The notes under the pieces are model-generated. The model had not been told where the DNA came from, did not search any database, and worked only from the letters and a program-made list of their open reading frames with translations. Shown here one piece after another: positions 25,183 to 33,836 of a stretch of DNA of 47,214 nt; the stretch's first letter is position 1, and every line of letters begins with the position of its first letter. The translations under genes were made by a program, and so were the position numbers. The stretch is taken from the NCBI RefSeq assembly GCF_000282475.1, contig NZ_AKJF01000037.1:1-47214 (forward strand). Reading direction: 5' to 3'. This DNA is from Pseudomonas sp. GM78 (GTDB lineage Bacteria; Pseudomonadota; Gammaproteobacteria; Pseudomonadales; Pseudomonadaceae).

Positions 25183-26238
25183 ATGCAATTTCTAGACGAT
25201 TCGCTGCACCCGGAAAACCAGGAAAAAGTAGTTATTACCGTCGCTCCGTACGGTCCCGAGTGGATGCCTGAGGATTTCCCGGAAGATATACCGGTCACCA
25301 TGGCAGAACACATCGAAAAGGCAGTGGAGTGTTACGAGGCTGGCGCCACTGTGCTGCACCTGCATGTGCGCGAACTTGATGGCAAGGGCTCCAAACGCCT
25401 GTCCAAATTCAATGAGCTGATCGCCGGAGTGCGCGAAGCTGTCCCGGACATGATCATCCAGGTCGGCGGTTCAATTTCATTCGCCCCGGAAAACGATGGC
25501 CAGGCCGCCAAGTGGCTGTCCGACGACACGCGCCATATGCTGGCAGACCTTGATCCGAAGCCCGACCAGGTGACGGTAGCGATCAACACGACGCAGATGA
25601 ACATCATGGAGTTGCTCTATCCCGAATACATCGAGGGCACCTCACTGGGCAATCCGCTACTCGGCGCAGCCTATAGCGAGATGACAGTGCCCGCGGGACC
25701 TGCCTGGGTGGCGGAGCACCTGCGTCGATTGCAGGCATCCGGGATTCAGCCGCACTTCCAGCTCACGGGTATCCACGCGCTCGAAACCCTGCAGCGCCTG
25801 GTCCGCAAAGGCGTTTACACCGGCCCATTGAATTTGACCTGGATCGGGGTGGGCGGAGGATTCGAGGGCCCCAATCCGTTCAATTTCATGAACTTCGTCC
25901 AGCGTGTACCGCAAGCGTGCACATTGACCGCCGAGTCTCTGCTCAAGAATGTGCTGCCGTTCAACATGATGGCATTGGCCATGGGGTTGCACCCGCGCTG
26001 CGGCAACGAAGACACCATCATTGGTCAGCATGGCCAGCGCTTCGGCTCTGTGGATCAGGTCCGGCAAACGGTTCGTGTGGCAAAAGAGCTGGGCCGCGAG
26101 ATTGCGACCGGCAAGGAGGCGCGCCAAATCTACCGCATTGGCACCTGGTACAAGGACGCAGACGAAACCCTAGCTGCAAACGGCATGCTTCCCAACCGCA
26201 CTGCGGGCCCGATAGTTCCCTCGACCCACGGTCGATAG
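25183..26238 (+). CDS. BKACE-family beta-keto acid cleavage enzyme (DUF849)
   Basis: A 351-residue protein of the 3-keto-5-aminohexanoate cleavage enzyme family. Metal ligands His59 and His61 lie in TVLHLHVRE; GGS near residue 95 and GLHPRCGNEDT near 269-278 complete the active site. The family transfers a two-carbon unit between acetyl-CoA and a beta-keto acid, giving acetoacetate and a new acyl-CoA; one known member acts on dehydrocarnitine. It has a relatively long form (usual about 275-310), with extra C-terminal residues. Its presence predicts a beta-keto acid intermediate. Confidence 0.88.
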   Translation: MQFLDDSLHPENQEKVVITVAPYGPEWMPEDFPEDIPVTMAEHIEKAVECYEAGATVLHLHVRELDGKGSKRLSKFNELIAGVREAVPDMIIQVGGSISFAPENDGQAAKWLSDDTRHMLADLDPKPDQVTVAINTTQMNIMELLYPEYIEGTSLGNPLLGAAYSEMTVPAGPAWVAEHLRRLQASGIQPHFQLTGIHALETLQRLVRKGVYTGPLNLTWIGVGGGFEGPNPFNFMNFVQRVPQACTLTAESLLKNVLPFNMMALAMGLHPRCGNEDTIIGQHGQRFGSVDQVRQTVRVAKELGREIATGKEARQIYRIGTWYKDADETLAANGMLPNRTAGPIVPSTHGR

Positions 26239-26254
26239 TTCTCCTCTCAGAGCA

Positions 26255-26286
26255 CGGGCAGAAAGGCGGTAGCGCCTTCCTGCCCG
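26255..26286. terminator. Intercistronic hairpin between BKACE and transporter genes
   Basis: Arms CGGGCAG/CTGCCCG extended by AAGGCG/CGCCTT with one unpaired base. No T-run, so it may lower expression of downstream genes or protect the upstream mRNA instead of ending transcription. Confidence 0.5.
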
Positions 26287-26343
26287 GACTGCAGCCGTGC
26301 GCAATTCGCTTGAATTGCGTGGGATAAAAATAATGGGGGCGAT

Positions 26344-27675
26344 ATGCAGGTAGAGAAGTTTTCCATGTCGATTGCAGCGAATCCTCCGCGCGAGATTTCA
26401 CGCCCGCGTGCCTATTGCTGGCTGGTATTTATCGTTATCTATGCATTGATGCTGTCTGACTACATGTCGCGACAGGCACTCAATGCAGTCTTTCCACAAC
26501 TGAAGGCCGAGTGGGCCTTGAGCGATGCGCAACTCGGCCTGCTCAGCGGTATCGTGGGCCTGGCGGTGGGTTTGCTGGCTGTACCGGCCGCGTTGATGGC
26601 GGACCGCTGGGGGCGGGTTAAAAGTGTGGTGATCATGGCGCTGTTCTGGAGCCTGAGCACTTTGGCCTGTGGGCTGGCAGAACACTATAACCAGCTGCTG
26701 CTCGCCCGATTGTTCGTCGGTATAGGCGAGGCGGGCTACGGCAGCGTTGGGCTTGCAATCATCTTGAGTGTATTCCCGTCTTCCATGCGTGCCACGCTGA
26801 CCGGGGCCTTTACTTCCGCCGGGATGTTTGGCTCGGTACTGGGGCTGGCTTCAAGCGGCGTGATTGCGAATCACTTTGGTTGGCGCGCCGCGTTGATTGC
26901 CATGTCGGCGCTCGGATTTCTCTTGATCCTGTTCTTTGCATTCACGGTGAGTGAAACACGCCTGGCGCGGTACAGGCACCTCGAGTTGGCCGAGTCGCCG
27001 GTGGAGGGCAAACGTGTTGAAAAAATTCGATTGCGCTCACTTCTCAAGACCTTGTTCGGCGCGCCTACGCTGGTGTTCACCTATGTTGGCAGTGGCCTTC
27101 AGCTCTTTACCGCGTACACCATCATTGCCTGGATGCCCAGCTACCTTAACCGCTACTACGATTTACCCGCTGACAAGTCGGCACTGGCGGCGGCCGTTTT
27201 ACTGATCGCCAGCGGGCTCGGCATGGGTTTGTGCGGCGTGTTCACTGACTGGGTGGGGCGCAAGTCGGACAAAAATAAAGCGCTGCCCGCCATCCTCTAC
27301 TGCCTGGGATCCTGCGTATTGCTGATGATCAGCATGCGCTTGCCACCCGGCACCGGACAGTTTGCGGTCATCATCACGGGCGTTTTTTTTGCGGCTGGCA
27401 CTTATGGCTCGGCGGGCGCCATCGTTACCGATCTGGTGCATGTCTCTCTCCATGGCACCGCCATTGCTACCCTGGCGCTGGCCGGCAACCTGCTGGGTGC
27501 CGCGCCAGGGCCCTATCTGACGGGCCTGCTCGCCGACAGAATCGGCCTGCTCGGTGCGTTGCAGTGGGTCCCGTTAGTCTCGATTGGCGCAGCATTGGCG
27601 TTTGCTTTCGCAAGGTCTCATTACCTCCACGACCTGCGCCGCCATGCGTCCTCCAGTTGCCAACAATCGCGTTGA
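26344..27675 (+). CDS. MFS transporter
   Basis: A 443-residue protein with 12 predicted membrane helices. The cytoplasmic MFS loop is ADRWGRVKSV after TM2, with the related DWVGRKSDKN in the second half. An early DYMSRQALNAVFPQL segment, with Asp in TM1, resembles organic-anion or Spinster-like carriers. GGGGGCG precedes ATG 26344; ATG 26368 is possible. It is the only uptake system in the cluster, so it probably imports the growth substrate, likely an organic acid. Confidence 0.82.
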   Translation: MQVEKFSMSIAANPPREISRPRAYCWLVFIVIYALMLSDYMSRQALNAVFPQLKAEWALSDAQLGLLSGIVGLAVGLLAVPAALMADRWGRVKSVVIMALFWSLSTLACGLAEHYNQLLLARLFVGIGEAGYGSVGLAIILSVFPSSMRATLTGAFTSAGMFGSVLGLASSGVIANHFGWRAALIAMSALGFLLILFFAFTVSETRLARYRHLELAESPVEGKRVEKIRLRSLLKTLFGAPTLVFTYVGSGLQLFTAYTIIAWMPSYLNRYYDLPADKSALAAAVLLIASGLGMGLCGVFTDWVGRKSDKNKALPAILYCLGSCVLLMISMRLPPGTGQFAVIITGVFFAAGTYGSAGAIVTDLVHVSLHGTAIATLALAGNLLGAAPGPYLTGLLADRIGLLGALQWVPLVSIGAALAFAFARSHYLHDLRRHASSSCQQSR

Positions 27676-27711
27676 AAAACACCTCTCACATCCCGTAAGG
27701 AAATGCAGACG

Positions 27712-28443
27712 ATGAATCACATCCTTTCAAAACCGCTCAAGGGTAAAGTCGCCGTCATCACCGGTGCTGGTCGTGGCATTGGCCGCGCCATTGCCCTGGC
27801 CTATGCGCAGGCCGGCGCCGCGGTGGTTTGCAGTGCACGCAGCGCAGCGGAAATAGCCGAGACCGTGCGCATGATCATCGAGGCAGACGGCCAGGCTGTC
27901 GCCCAGACAGCCGACGTGGGTGACTACGCCGCAGTCGTCGCCCTGTACCAGCGCGCCAGCGATGAATTCGGCGGTGTCGATATCGTAGTCGCCAACGCCG
28001 GCATCGCGAACGAGCAACGACGGATCGAGGACAGTGACCCTGCACAGTGGCGCAAGACCATCGACATCAACCTGACCGGTGCCTACCACACCGCTCATGC
28101 CGCCATCCCGCACCTGCGCCGGCGCGGTGCCGGGAAAATCATCATGATCGGTTCTGGCCAGCGCCACCGTGCCACCCCCGGTTTTTCGGCCTACTCCTGC
28201 AGCAAGAGCGGTATGTGGATGCTCACCCAGTCGCTCGCGCTGGAACTGCTGGAATACAACATCAGTGTCAACGAGCTGATTCCAGGGCCTGTACAGACCG
28301 AGATGACGCGCGATGCGGCGATCCCCCCGGGAGAGTGGTTCAAGACCCCGGAAGACGTGGTGTCGCTGGCCTTGTTCCTGGCGGATATGCCCGAGGCAGG
28401 ACCTACCGCTCAGAGTTACAGCCTTATGCGCCGCGCGATCTGA
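27712..28443 (+). CDS. Short-chain dehydrogenase/reductase 1
   Basis: A 243-residue classical SDR. Cofactor site TGAGRGIG, NAG motif VANAGIA, catalytic Ser in IMIGSGQ and Tyr-Lys in AYSCSKSG. ATG 27712 is preferred because AAGGA lies about ten bases upstream; ATG 27703 is too close to it. The end is slightly short and lacks the usual last strand. It may oxidise a beta-hydroxy acid to the keto acid used by the BKACE enzyme. Confidence 0.83.
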   Translation: MNHILSKPLKGKVAVITGAGRGIGRAIALAYAQAGAAVVCSARSAAEIAETVRMIIEADGQAVAQTADVGDYAAVVALYQRASDEFGGVDIVVANAGIANEQRRIEDSDPAQWRKTIDINLTGAYHTAHAAIPHLRRRGAGKIIMIGSGQRHRATPGFSAYSCSKSGMWMLTQSLALELLEYNISVNELIPGPVQTEMTRDAAIPPGEWFKTPEDVVSLALFLADMPEAGPTAQSYSLMRRAI

Positions 28444-28531
28444 TGAGTAAGACGTTTTGGAACAAGTGACGACTCTAACTTAACTAATGAATGTCGCTTT
28501 AACTAAAATTCATCAAGATGAGAAGAGTTAA

Positions 28532-29134
28532 ATGAGCGAAACTGCATTGTTTACCCGGATGGATCAAAGCACTCAACAAGACTGGGATATCATAGCTGCA
28601 GAGTTTAAAAGCTTTGCCAGCGCCTTGCCGGATCGAATTATCGCGCACATGAATCTGCTGTCGGGTGATTTTTCCGGCTTTCCGATTGATCGCCTGAGTC
28701 ACTGCCTGCAAACGGCTACGCGCGCCTATCGTGATGGTCGCGATGAAGAGTATGTGGTGTGCGCGTTACTGCATGACATCGGTGATACGTTAGGCGCCTA
28801 CAATCACTCTGAAGTGGCGGCGGTTATCCTCAAACCCTTTGTCAGCGAAGAAAATCACTGGATGATCCAGAATCATGGGATTTTTCAGGGTTATAACTTT
28901 TTTCACCGCATTGGAATGGATCGCCACATGCGCGACATGTTCAAGGAACATTCGAACTATGTGCGCACTGCAGAGTTTATCGAGTTGTACGACAGTCCTG
29001 CCTTCGACCCTGAAGGTGAAACGTTGCCCCTGAGTTTTTTTGAACCGATGCTGCGGCGTGTATTTGCCAAGCCCAGGTTGTCCCTCTACGGACCCATGTT
29101 TAGCGCTGAAACACCCGCTTACCCCAAAATGTAA
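28532..29134 (+). CDS. HD-domain protein, putative diiron oxygenase
   Basis: A 200-residue protein. The HD pattern is His57 (SHCLQTA), His81-Asp82 (LLHDIGD), His92 (YNHSEV), His115 (QNHGIFQGY) and Asp154 (ELYDSPAFD), a full set of six ligands as in the MIOX/PhnZ/TmpB group of HD-fold diiron oxygenases. Simple phosphohydrolases often lack some of these. PhnZ-type enzymes work after a 2-oxoglutarate dioxygenase, and one is present here. The second His of PhnZ HDxxH is Asp85 here. It could also be a hydrolase; the substrate is unknown. Confidence 0.68.
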   Translation: MSETALFTRMDQSTQQDWDIIAAEFKSFASALPDRIIAHMNLLSGDFSGFPIDRLSHCLQTATRAYRDGRDEEYVVCALLHDIGDTLGAYNHSEVAAVILKPFVSEENHWMIQNHGIFQGYNFFHRIGMDRHMRDMFKEHSNYVRTAEFIELYDSPAFDPEGETLPLSFFEPMLRRVFAKPRLSLYGPMFSAETPAYPKM

Positions 29135-29215
29135 AATTATTACCCCAGATCGTCAAAACCGGATTTATTTTTCTGCAGATACTTGTCTCACGTCAACCAA
29201 ATACCGGAGTCATTT

Positions 29216-30094
29216 ATGCCATTGGACGAGCAACTTGAACACGCGCCATTTGAAATGGCGCAGGCAAGCACGCGCAACTTTGCAGGCCGTGTCGTATTGA
29301 TTACCGGCGCTGGCCGTGGCCTGGGGGGAACCATTGCACTGCATTTCGCGAGGGCCGGTGCGGATGTCGTGATCTGCGATATCGATATTCCCGCCCTGGA
29401 GGAAACCCGAAAGGCTGTTGAAGCGGCAGGTGCCAACTGCCTGGCCCTGCACTGCGACATCTCTTCGAGCAGCCAGGTCGTCGCCATGTTCGCCGACATT
29501 GTCCAGCGTTTTGGCACTTTGCACATTCTGGTGAATAACGCGGCGCTGGCTCCCACGGGGGCAGCTGACGCAGTACGACGCAATAAACACTACGCCTACA
29601 TCACGACTGCGCAACCGAGACAGTCGCTAGGTTTCACCAGTGAAATTACCGACGAGGAGTGGCATCGGTACTGGGATGTCAATGTGCACGGCATGTTCTA
29701 TTGCACGCGCGAAGCGCTCAAGCTGATGCAGGAACAGCGCTATGGTCGCATCGTGAACCTTGCCTCGATCGCCGGGATGTCGGCAATCAGTGCGCACAGT
29801 CCGCACTACAGCGCGTCGAAGGGCGCCGTCATTGCCTTCACCAAATCGGTCGCGGCGGAAGTTGCCGGGGGCAATATCCTGGTCAATGCCTTGGCACCGG
29901 GCGGGGTGTCGACTCCTTTCTTTGAAGAATATCTCGACTCCATCGGCGAGGAAGGTCGGCGCAGGTTCTGGCAAGTCATACCGGCGGGCAGGTTCGGGAC
30001 AACGGATGAATATGCGTCCGTGGCGACGTTCCTTGCAGGCGATCACTATTTCGTGGGGCAGGTCATCAGTCCCAATGGGGGCGCCGTCCTTTAA
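29216..30094 (+). CDS. Short-chain dehydrogenase/reductase 2
   Basis: A 292-residue SDR. Cofactor site TGAGRGLGG, LVNNAAL, Ser in LASIAGM, Tyr-Lys in HYSASKGAV. It has a 25-residue N-terminal extension and an insertion after the NNA motif (RRNKHYAYITTAQPRQ). ATG 29216 has CCGGAG nearby and is preferred to TTG 29183. It ends VISPNGGAVL, the usual SDR end. Role in the pathway not clear. Confidence 0.83.
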   Translation: MPLDEQLEHAPFEMAQASTRNFAGRVVLITGAGRGLGGTIALHFARAGADVVICDIDIPALEETRKAVEAAGANCLALHCDISSSSQVVAMFADIVQRFGTLHILVNNAALAPTGAADAVRRNKHYAYITTAQPRQSLGFTSEITDEEWHRYWDVNVHGMFYCTREALKLMQEQRYGRIVNLASIAGMSAISAHSPHYSASKGAVIAFTKSVAAEVAGGNILVNALAPGGVSTPFFEEYLDSIGEEGRRRFWQVIPAGRFGTTDEYASVATFLAGDHYFVGQVISPNGGAVL

Positions 30095-30149
30095 ACAGCG
30101 CGAACTGGCTGTTGAGTACAACACCCCACTTCAACATCTGGACGAAACT

Positions 30150-31001
30150 ATGCGATTGGTAAGATTCGGAGAAAAGGGCAGGGAGAAGCCTGGGCTGCTC
30201 GATAGCCAGGACATCATCAGAGACCTGAGCGGTATGCTCAGCGACATCGACGCAAGTACATTCACGCCATCATCTCTGGCGCATCTACAGGATATCGACC
30301 CGTCGACTCTCCCAGCCGTGGAGGGGAGTCCAAGGTTGGGGGCGCCACTGCGGGTAACCGGCAAGTTCCTCGCGATTGGGTTGAATTACCGGGATCATGC
30401 GCAGGAAGCCAATCTGCCGATTCCCTCGGAACCTATCGTGTTCATGAAGGCCAACTCCTGTGTCACGGGCCCCCATGATGAAATCATCCTTCCACCCGAT
30501 AGCCAAAAAACCGATTGGGAGGTTGAACTTGGAATTGTTATTGGCAGTGAAGGCGCCTACCTCGATAAGAAAGATGCACTCGCGCATGTAGCGGGTTATG
30601 TCCTGGTTAATGATGTTTCGGAAAGAGCCTATCAATTGGAGCGTGGGGGGACCTGGGATAAAGGAAAGAGTTGCGATAGTTTTGGCCCGATCGGCCCATG
30701 GTTCATCACCAAGGATGAGATAGGCGACGTACAGAACTTATCCATGTGGCTGGATGTGAACGGCGTTCGCCGGCAAACAGGGAACACGGCGACGATGATT
30801 TTTGATGTGCCCACCCTCGTGGCGTATATCAGCCAGTTCATGCGGCTTTACCCTGGCGACATTATTACCACGGGTACGCCTCCAGGCGTTGGGATGGGTA
30901 TCAAGCCCACACCGGTTTTCCTTGAAGAAAACGACATTGTCACTTTGGGTATTGAAAAACTCGGCCAGCAACGCCAGGCGTGTGTTCGCTATAAAGGTTG
31001 A
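30150..31001 (+). CDS. Fumarylacetoacetate hydrolase-family protein
   Basis: A 283-residue FAH protein. Start signature RLVRFGEKGREKPGLLD, core IGLNYRDHA, metal ligands in DWEVELGIVIG (two Glu) and VNDVSER (Asp), and TGTPPGVGMG. The close relatives are ureidoglycolate-lyase-like or 2-keto acid hydrolases/decarboxylases of catabolic operons. ATG 30150 is chosen; the frame is open far upstream but overlaps the SDR gene. Expected to cleave a C-C bond of a diketo or oxo acid. Confidence 0.85.
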   Translation: MRLVRFGEKGREKPGLLDSQDIIRDLSGMLSDIDASTFTPSSLAHLQDIDPSTLPAVEGSPRLGAPLRVTGKFLAIGLNYRDHAQEANLPIPSEPIVFMKANSCVTGPHDEIILPPDSQKTDWEVELGIVIGSEGAYLDKKDALAHVAGYVLVNDVSERAYQLERGGTWDKGKSCDSFGPIGPWFITKDEIGDVQNLSMWLDVNGVRRQTGNTATMIFDVPTLVAYISQFMRLYPGDIITTGTPPGVGMGIKPTPVFLEENDIVTLGIEKLGQQRQACVRYKG

Positions 31002-31216
31002 TTTCAACAAGCAATGATCTCGGCAGGAAAGTGCAACCCCGTCATCGAAATACTTGATGTTGTTTAGATAAAAACAAAAACAAACGGAGACAAGTCAATG
31101 CATGAACATAGCGTTTGTAGTACGCGTTCGAGGCGAAGTCAGTTGGCCGTGGCCCGACCTTGAAAAAACTTTCTAAACATTCGCATTGCCCGGATTCCGG
31201 GCAGGAGATCTACAGA
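31002..31216 (+). other. Leader with an orphan start
   Basis: ACGGAG followed by ATG at 31097 begins a 21-codon frame (HEHSVCSTRSRRSQLAVARP) ending just before the DUF1329 gene. It may be a leader peptide or the remnant of a removed gene such as the usual DUF1302 partner. Nothing else is visible here. Confidence 0.3.
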
Positions 31217-32575
31217 ATGATGTTCGTGAAAAGTTTGATGGCGACTTCCCTTGCAGTGGTGTGCACAACGGCGGTACAGGCCGCGGTTTCCCCCGAACAG
31301 GTGGCCAGGCTGGGCACCAGCCTGACCCTGGTGGGGGCGGAAAAGGCCGGTAATGCCGATGGCTCCATTCCGGCCTACAACGGCGGCCTGACCACCGCTC
31401 CGGCCAGCTTCAAGGCGGGCGACACTTTTCGTCCGGACCCCTTTGCCAGTGAAAAGCCGGTGCTGGTGATCGACGGCAAGAACATCCGCCAATACCAGGG
31501 CATGCTCACGGCCACCACGGCGAAGCTGATCGAGCGATATCCCAGCTACCGTGTCGATGTTTATCCGACCCACCGCACTGTAGTACTACCGCAGGCGGTA
31601 CTGGATAACAGCGTGAAGAATGCTACCGGGGCCAAGTCCCTCGAAGGCGGGTTGGCCATCGACAACGTCTTGCCGGGCGTGCCATTCCCGATTCCGCAAT
31701 CGGGCGCCGAGGCCATGTGGAACTTCCTGCTGCGTTACCAGGGCGTCAATATCAATGCCAAGTACGATTCCTGGAACGTCGACTCGGCCGGTGTGGCCAG
31801 CCTGGCGACCACTGCTCAAGCGTTCATCAACTACCCGATCTACGAGAACATGTCGCAGCCGATCACCAGCTCCGACGTGTACTACCAGATGAAACTGTAT
31901 TACACCGGCCCGGCGCGGCGCGCCGGTGAAGCCATCATGCTCAAGGACGCCACCAACGCCATCGAGATGCCCCGCCGCGCCTGGCAGTATCTGCCTGGCC
32001 AGCGCCGAGTGAAGCTGGCCCCGAGCCTGGCCTACGACACGCCCAACCCGGGCACGGCCGGCACCGGCACCTACGACGACGTGTTCGTGTTCAACGGCGC
32101 GCTGGATCGCTACGACTGGAAGTTGGTGGGCAAGGAGGAAATGATCGTGCCCTACAACACCTACAAGCTGACCTACGCCCAGGATCCGAAATCGCTGACC
32201 ACCTCCAACCATCTGGCACCGGATATGGTGCGCTGGGAGAAGCACCGCGTCTGGGTGGTGGAAGGCAACCTGAAGTCCGGCGCACGTCACGTTTACCAGA
32301 AGCGCCGCTTCTACCTGGATGAAGACAGCTGGGTGGCCCTGGCCTCTGACCAGTACGACTCCCGTGGCCAGCTCTACCGTGGTTCCTTCGCCTTCCTGAG
32401 CCAGAGCTATGACAAGCAGGTGCCGGACGCCACGCCATACATGATCTACGACCTGGTTGGCGGTTCCTACAACATCAACGGCGTGGTTGGCCCGTACGGC
32501 GGCATCCACTACATCAGTGCGCTGTCCAAGGCACAGTGGTCGCCCGAGTCCCTGGCAGGGGCGGGCATTCGCTAG
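31217..32575 (+). CDS. Secreted DUF1329 protein
   Basis: A 452-residue protein with a signal peptide (FVKSLMATSLAVVCTTAVQA). The mature start (SPEQVARLGTSLTLVGAEKA) and later GNADGSIPAYNGGL, PRRAWQYLPGQRRVKLAPS and YDTPNP are family hallmarks. DUF1329 has a LolA/LolB-like fold and is normally next to DUF1302 and an RND exporter in clusters for hydrophobic substrates such as steroids or terpenes. Here the partners are absent. AGGAG nine bases before ATG 31217 supports this start over TTG 31160. Confidence 0.85.
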   Translation: MMFVKSLMATSLAVVCTTAVQAAVSPEQVARLGTSLTLVGAEKAGNADGSIPAYNGGLTTAPASFKAGDTFRPDPFASEKPVLVIDGKNIRQYQGMLTATTAKLIERYPSYRVDVYPTHRTVVLPQAVLDNSVKNATGAKSLEGGLAIDNVLPGVPFPIPQSGAEAMWNFLLRYQGVNINAKYDSWNVDSAGVASLATTAQAFINYPIYENMSQPITSSDVYYQMKLYYTGPARRAGEAIMLKDATNAIEMPRRAWQYLPGQRRVKLAPSLAYDTPNPGTAGTGTYDDVFVFNGALDRYDWKLVGKEEMIVPYNTYKLTYAQDPKSLTTSNHLAPDMVRWEKHRVWVVEGNLKSGARHVYQKRRFYLDEDSWVALASDQYDSRGQLYRGSFAFLSQSYDKQVPDATPYMIYDLVGGSYNINGVVGPYGGIHYISALSKAQWSPESLAGAGIR

Positions 32576-32656
32576 CATCCATGTGCTGCGCTGGCGAGCC
32601 ATCGCCAGTGTGGCCGGGTGTATGACTGTCGCCGTGAAGCTTATTTGAAAGCCATG

Positions 32657-32680
32657 AAAAAGCCCGGCACCTGGCCGGGC
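32657..32680. terminator. Bidirectional terminator
   Basis: Stem AGCCCGG/CCGGGCT with a short loop between the convergent DUF1329 gene and the minus-strand small gene; AAAA precedes it, giving a T-run for the minus strand. Confidence 0.65.
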
Positions 32681-32710
32681 TCAGGAATGCTGCGGTCTGC
32701 ACATTCAACG

Positions 32711-33091
32711 CTATGTGAAATACTTCGTAATCGCCTGCTTGCCTATTGCCGCCTCAATGTCCCGATAGGTGCGCTTCTCGGTCGCGCACAGCAGCGACCT
32801 GCCATCCCTGAGCTGCATCGAAAAGGTCAGTTCGACCTCATCGTCCGCCAGTATCACCCCGGCGACAGCGCCGATCGGTCCGAGGGCCAATGCGCCCGCC
32901 AACCCCAGGCCGACAGTGCTCGATACATCCCGATAAGACGTTTCACTGACGACCGTGGCATCGAGTATTTCGGATGTGGCAATCTTGAGGCCGGGCCATG
33001 GGTAGACAGCCGTTTCTATCGTGATGAACCCAGGTTCCAGCACTGCATTCCCCTCAAGGAAATCCCCGGCCAGGATTTTTATTTTTGCCAT
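32711..33091 (-). CDS. Hypothetical protein with glycine-rich hydrophobic segment
   Basis: A 126-residue protein; GGGAGG precedes ATG well. The first 60 residues are strand-rich (KIKILAGDFLEGNAVLEPGF). Residues 62-84 (GLGLAGALALGPIGAVAGVI) form a glycine-zipper-like hydrophobic helix, followed by a strand pair (VELTFSMQLRDGRSLLCATE). The pattern resembles conserved Pseudomonas proteins of unknown function, possibly a PH-like fold. Confidence 0.55.
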   Translation of the reverse strand: MAKIKILAGDFLEGNAVLEPGFITIETAVYPWPGLKIATSEILDATVVSETSYRDVSSTVGLGLAGALALGPIGAVAGVILADDEVELTFSMQLRDGRSLLCATEKRTYRDIEAAIGKQAITKYFT

Positions 33092-33291
33092 GTTGTGTCC
33101 TCCCTGTATGAGCTACAGGAAAATTCAACGCTTGCGGGGTGGGTGCGTCAACGCTCTCTGGACGAGGGTACCTTTTGCCCGACTAGTGGATTAGCGCGCC
33201 ATGGATCATCCAGTACCCCACACATGTACCTGGGCGTAAACTGAATAGGGTGCAGCCTGCATCGAATCGCGCTGCGCCTGGAGGTGAGGCC

Positions 33292-33804
33292 ATGCGCTCG
33301 ATAATCGCTTGCATCTCGATCGCCCTGTTGGCGGTGCCACTCGCCAACGCAGCGTCTTCGGTCGAAGTCGTCTTCAAGAACCCCGAGAGTTTCAACGATG
33401 CCAGCCTGGATAGTCCGGGCTATGAACGGGGTGCCGATCCTTACGTCATGAACGCGTTGCGCAGCCATATCCAGAAACTGGGTGAGCGCTACCTGCCACC
33501 TAATCAGGCGTTGCAAATCGAAATACGCAACATCGACCTGGCCGGTCGCTACGAACCCTGGAGGCCCAATGCCTACGACGTGCGCTTCATGCGCGATATC
33601 ACGTGGCCGAGCATCGATCTGCATTACGTGCTCAAGCAAAGCGGTGAGATCGTCAGTCAGGCCGACGCCAGGGTCATGGATCAGATGTACCTCCAGCGCC
33701 CGGGGCGCCTCAGCCGAAGTGACAGGCTCTATTCCGAGAAGGCCATGCTCTCGGACTGGTTCCGCAGGCAATTCGCGGGAAAACATCAGGTAGGGACGAA
33801 TTGA
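33292..33804 (+). CDS. DUF3016 exported protein
   Basis: A 170-residue protein with a signal peptide (RSIIACISIALLAVPLANA). The mature part has VEVVFKNPESFNDA, LQIEIRNIDLAGRYEPWR, VRFMRDITWPSIDLHY and YSEKAMLSDWFRRQF, the pattern of DUF3016. Function unknown. GGAGGT six bases upstream fixes the start. Convergent with the second hybrid kinase. Confidence 0.78.
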   Translation: MRSIIACISIALLAVPLANAASSVEVVFKNPESFNDASLDSPGYERGADPYVMNALRSHIQKLGERYLPPNQALQIEIRNIDLAGRYEPWRPNAYDVRFMRDITWPSIDLHYVLKQSGEIVSQADARVMDQMYLQRPGRLSRSDRLYSEKAMLSDWFRRQFAGKHQVGTN

Positions 33805-33807
33805 ACG

Positions 33808-33836
33808 GTACGCGGCCGTTCAGTAAGGCCGCGTAC
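33808..33836. terminator. Hairpin between DUF3016 and hybrid kinase 2
   Basis: Perfect 10-bp arms GTACGCGGCC/GGCCGCGTAC. It covers the kinase stop codon. No clear T-run. Confidence 0.5.

Noticed and set aside
29760-30149. Upstream extension of the FAA hydrolase
   Set aside because: It overlaps the SDR gene in another frame and has no family similarity.
31586-32602. A 338-codon minus-strand frame opposite DUF1329
   Set aside because: Shadow frame; DUF1329 has a signal peptide, family motifs and a ribosome site.
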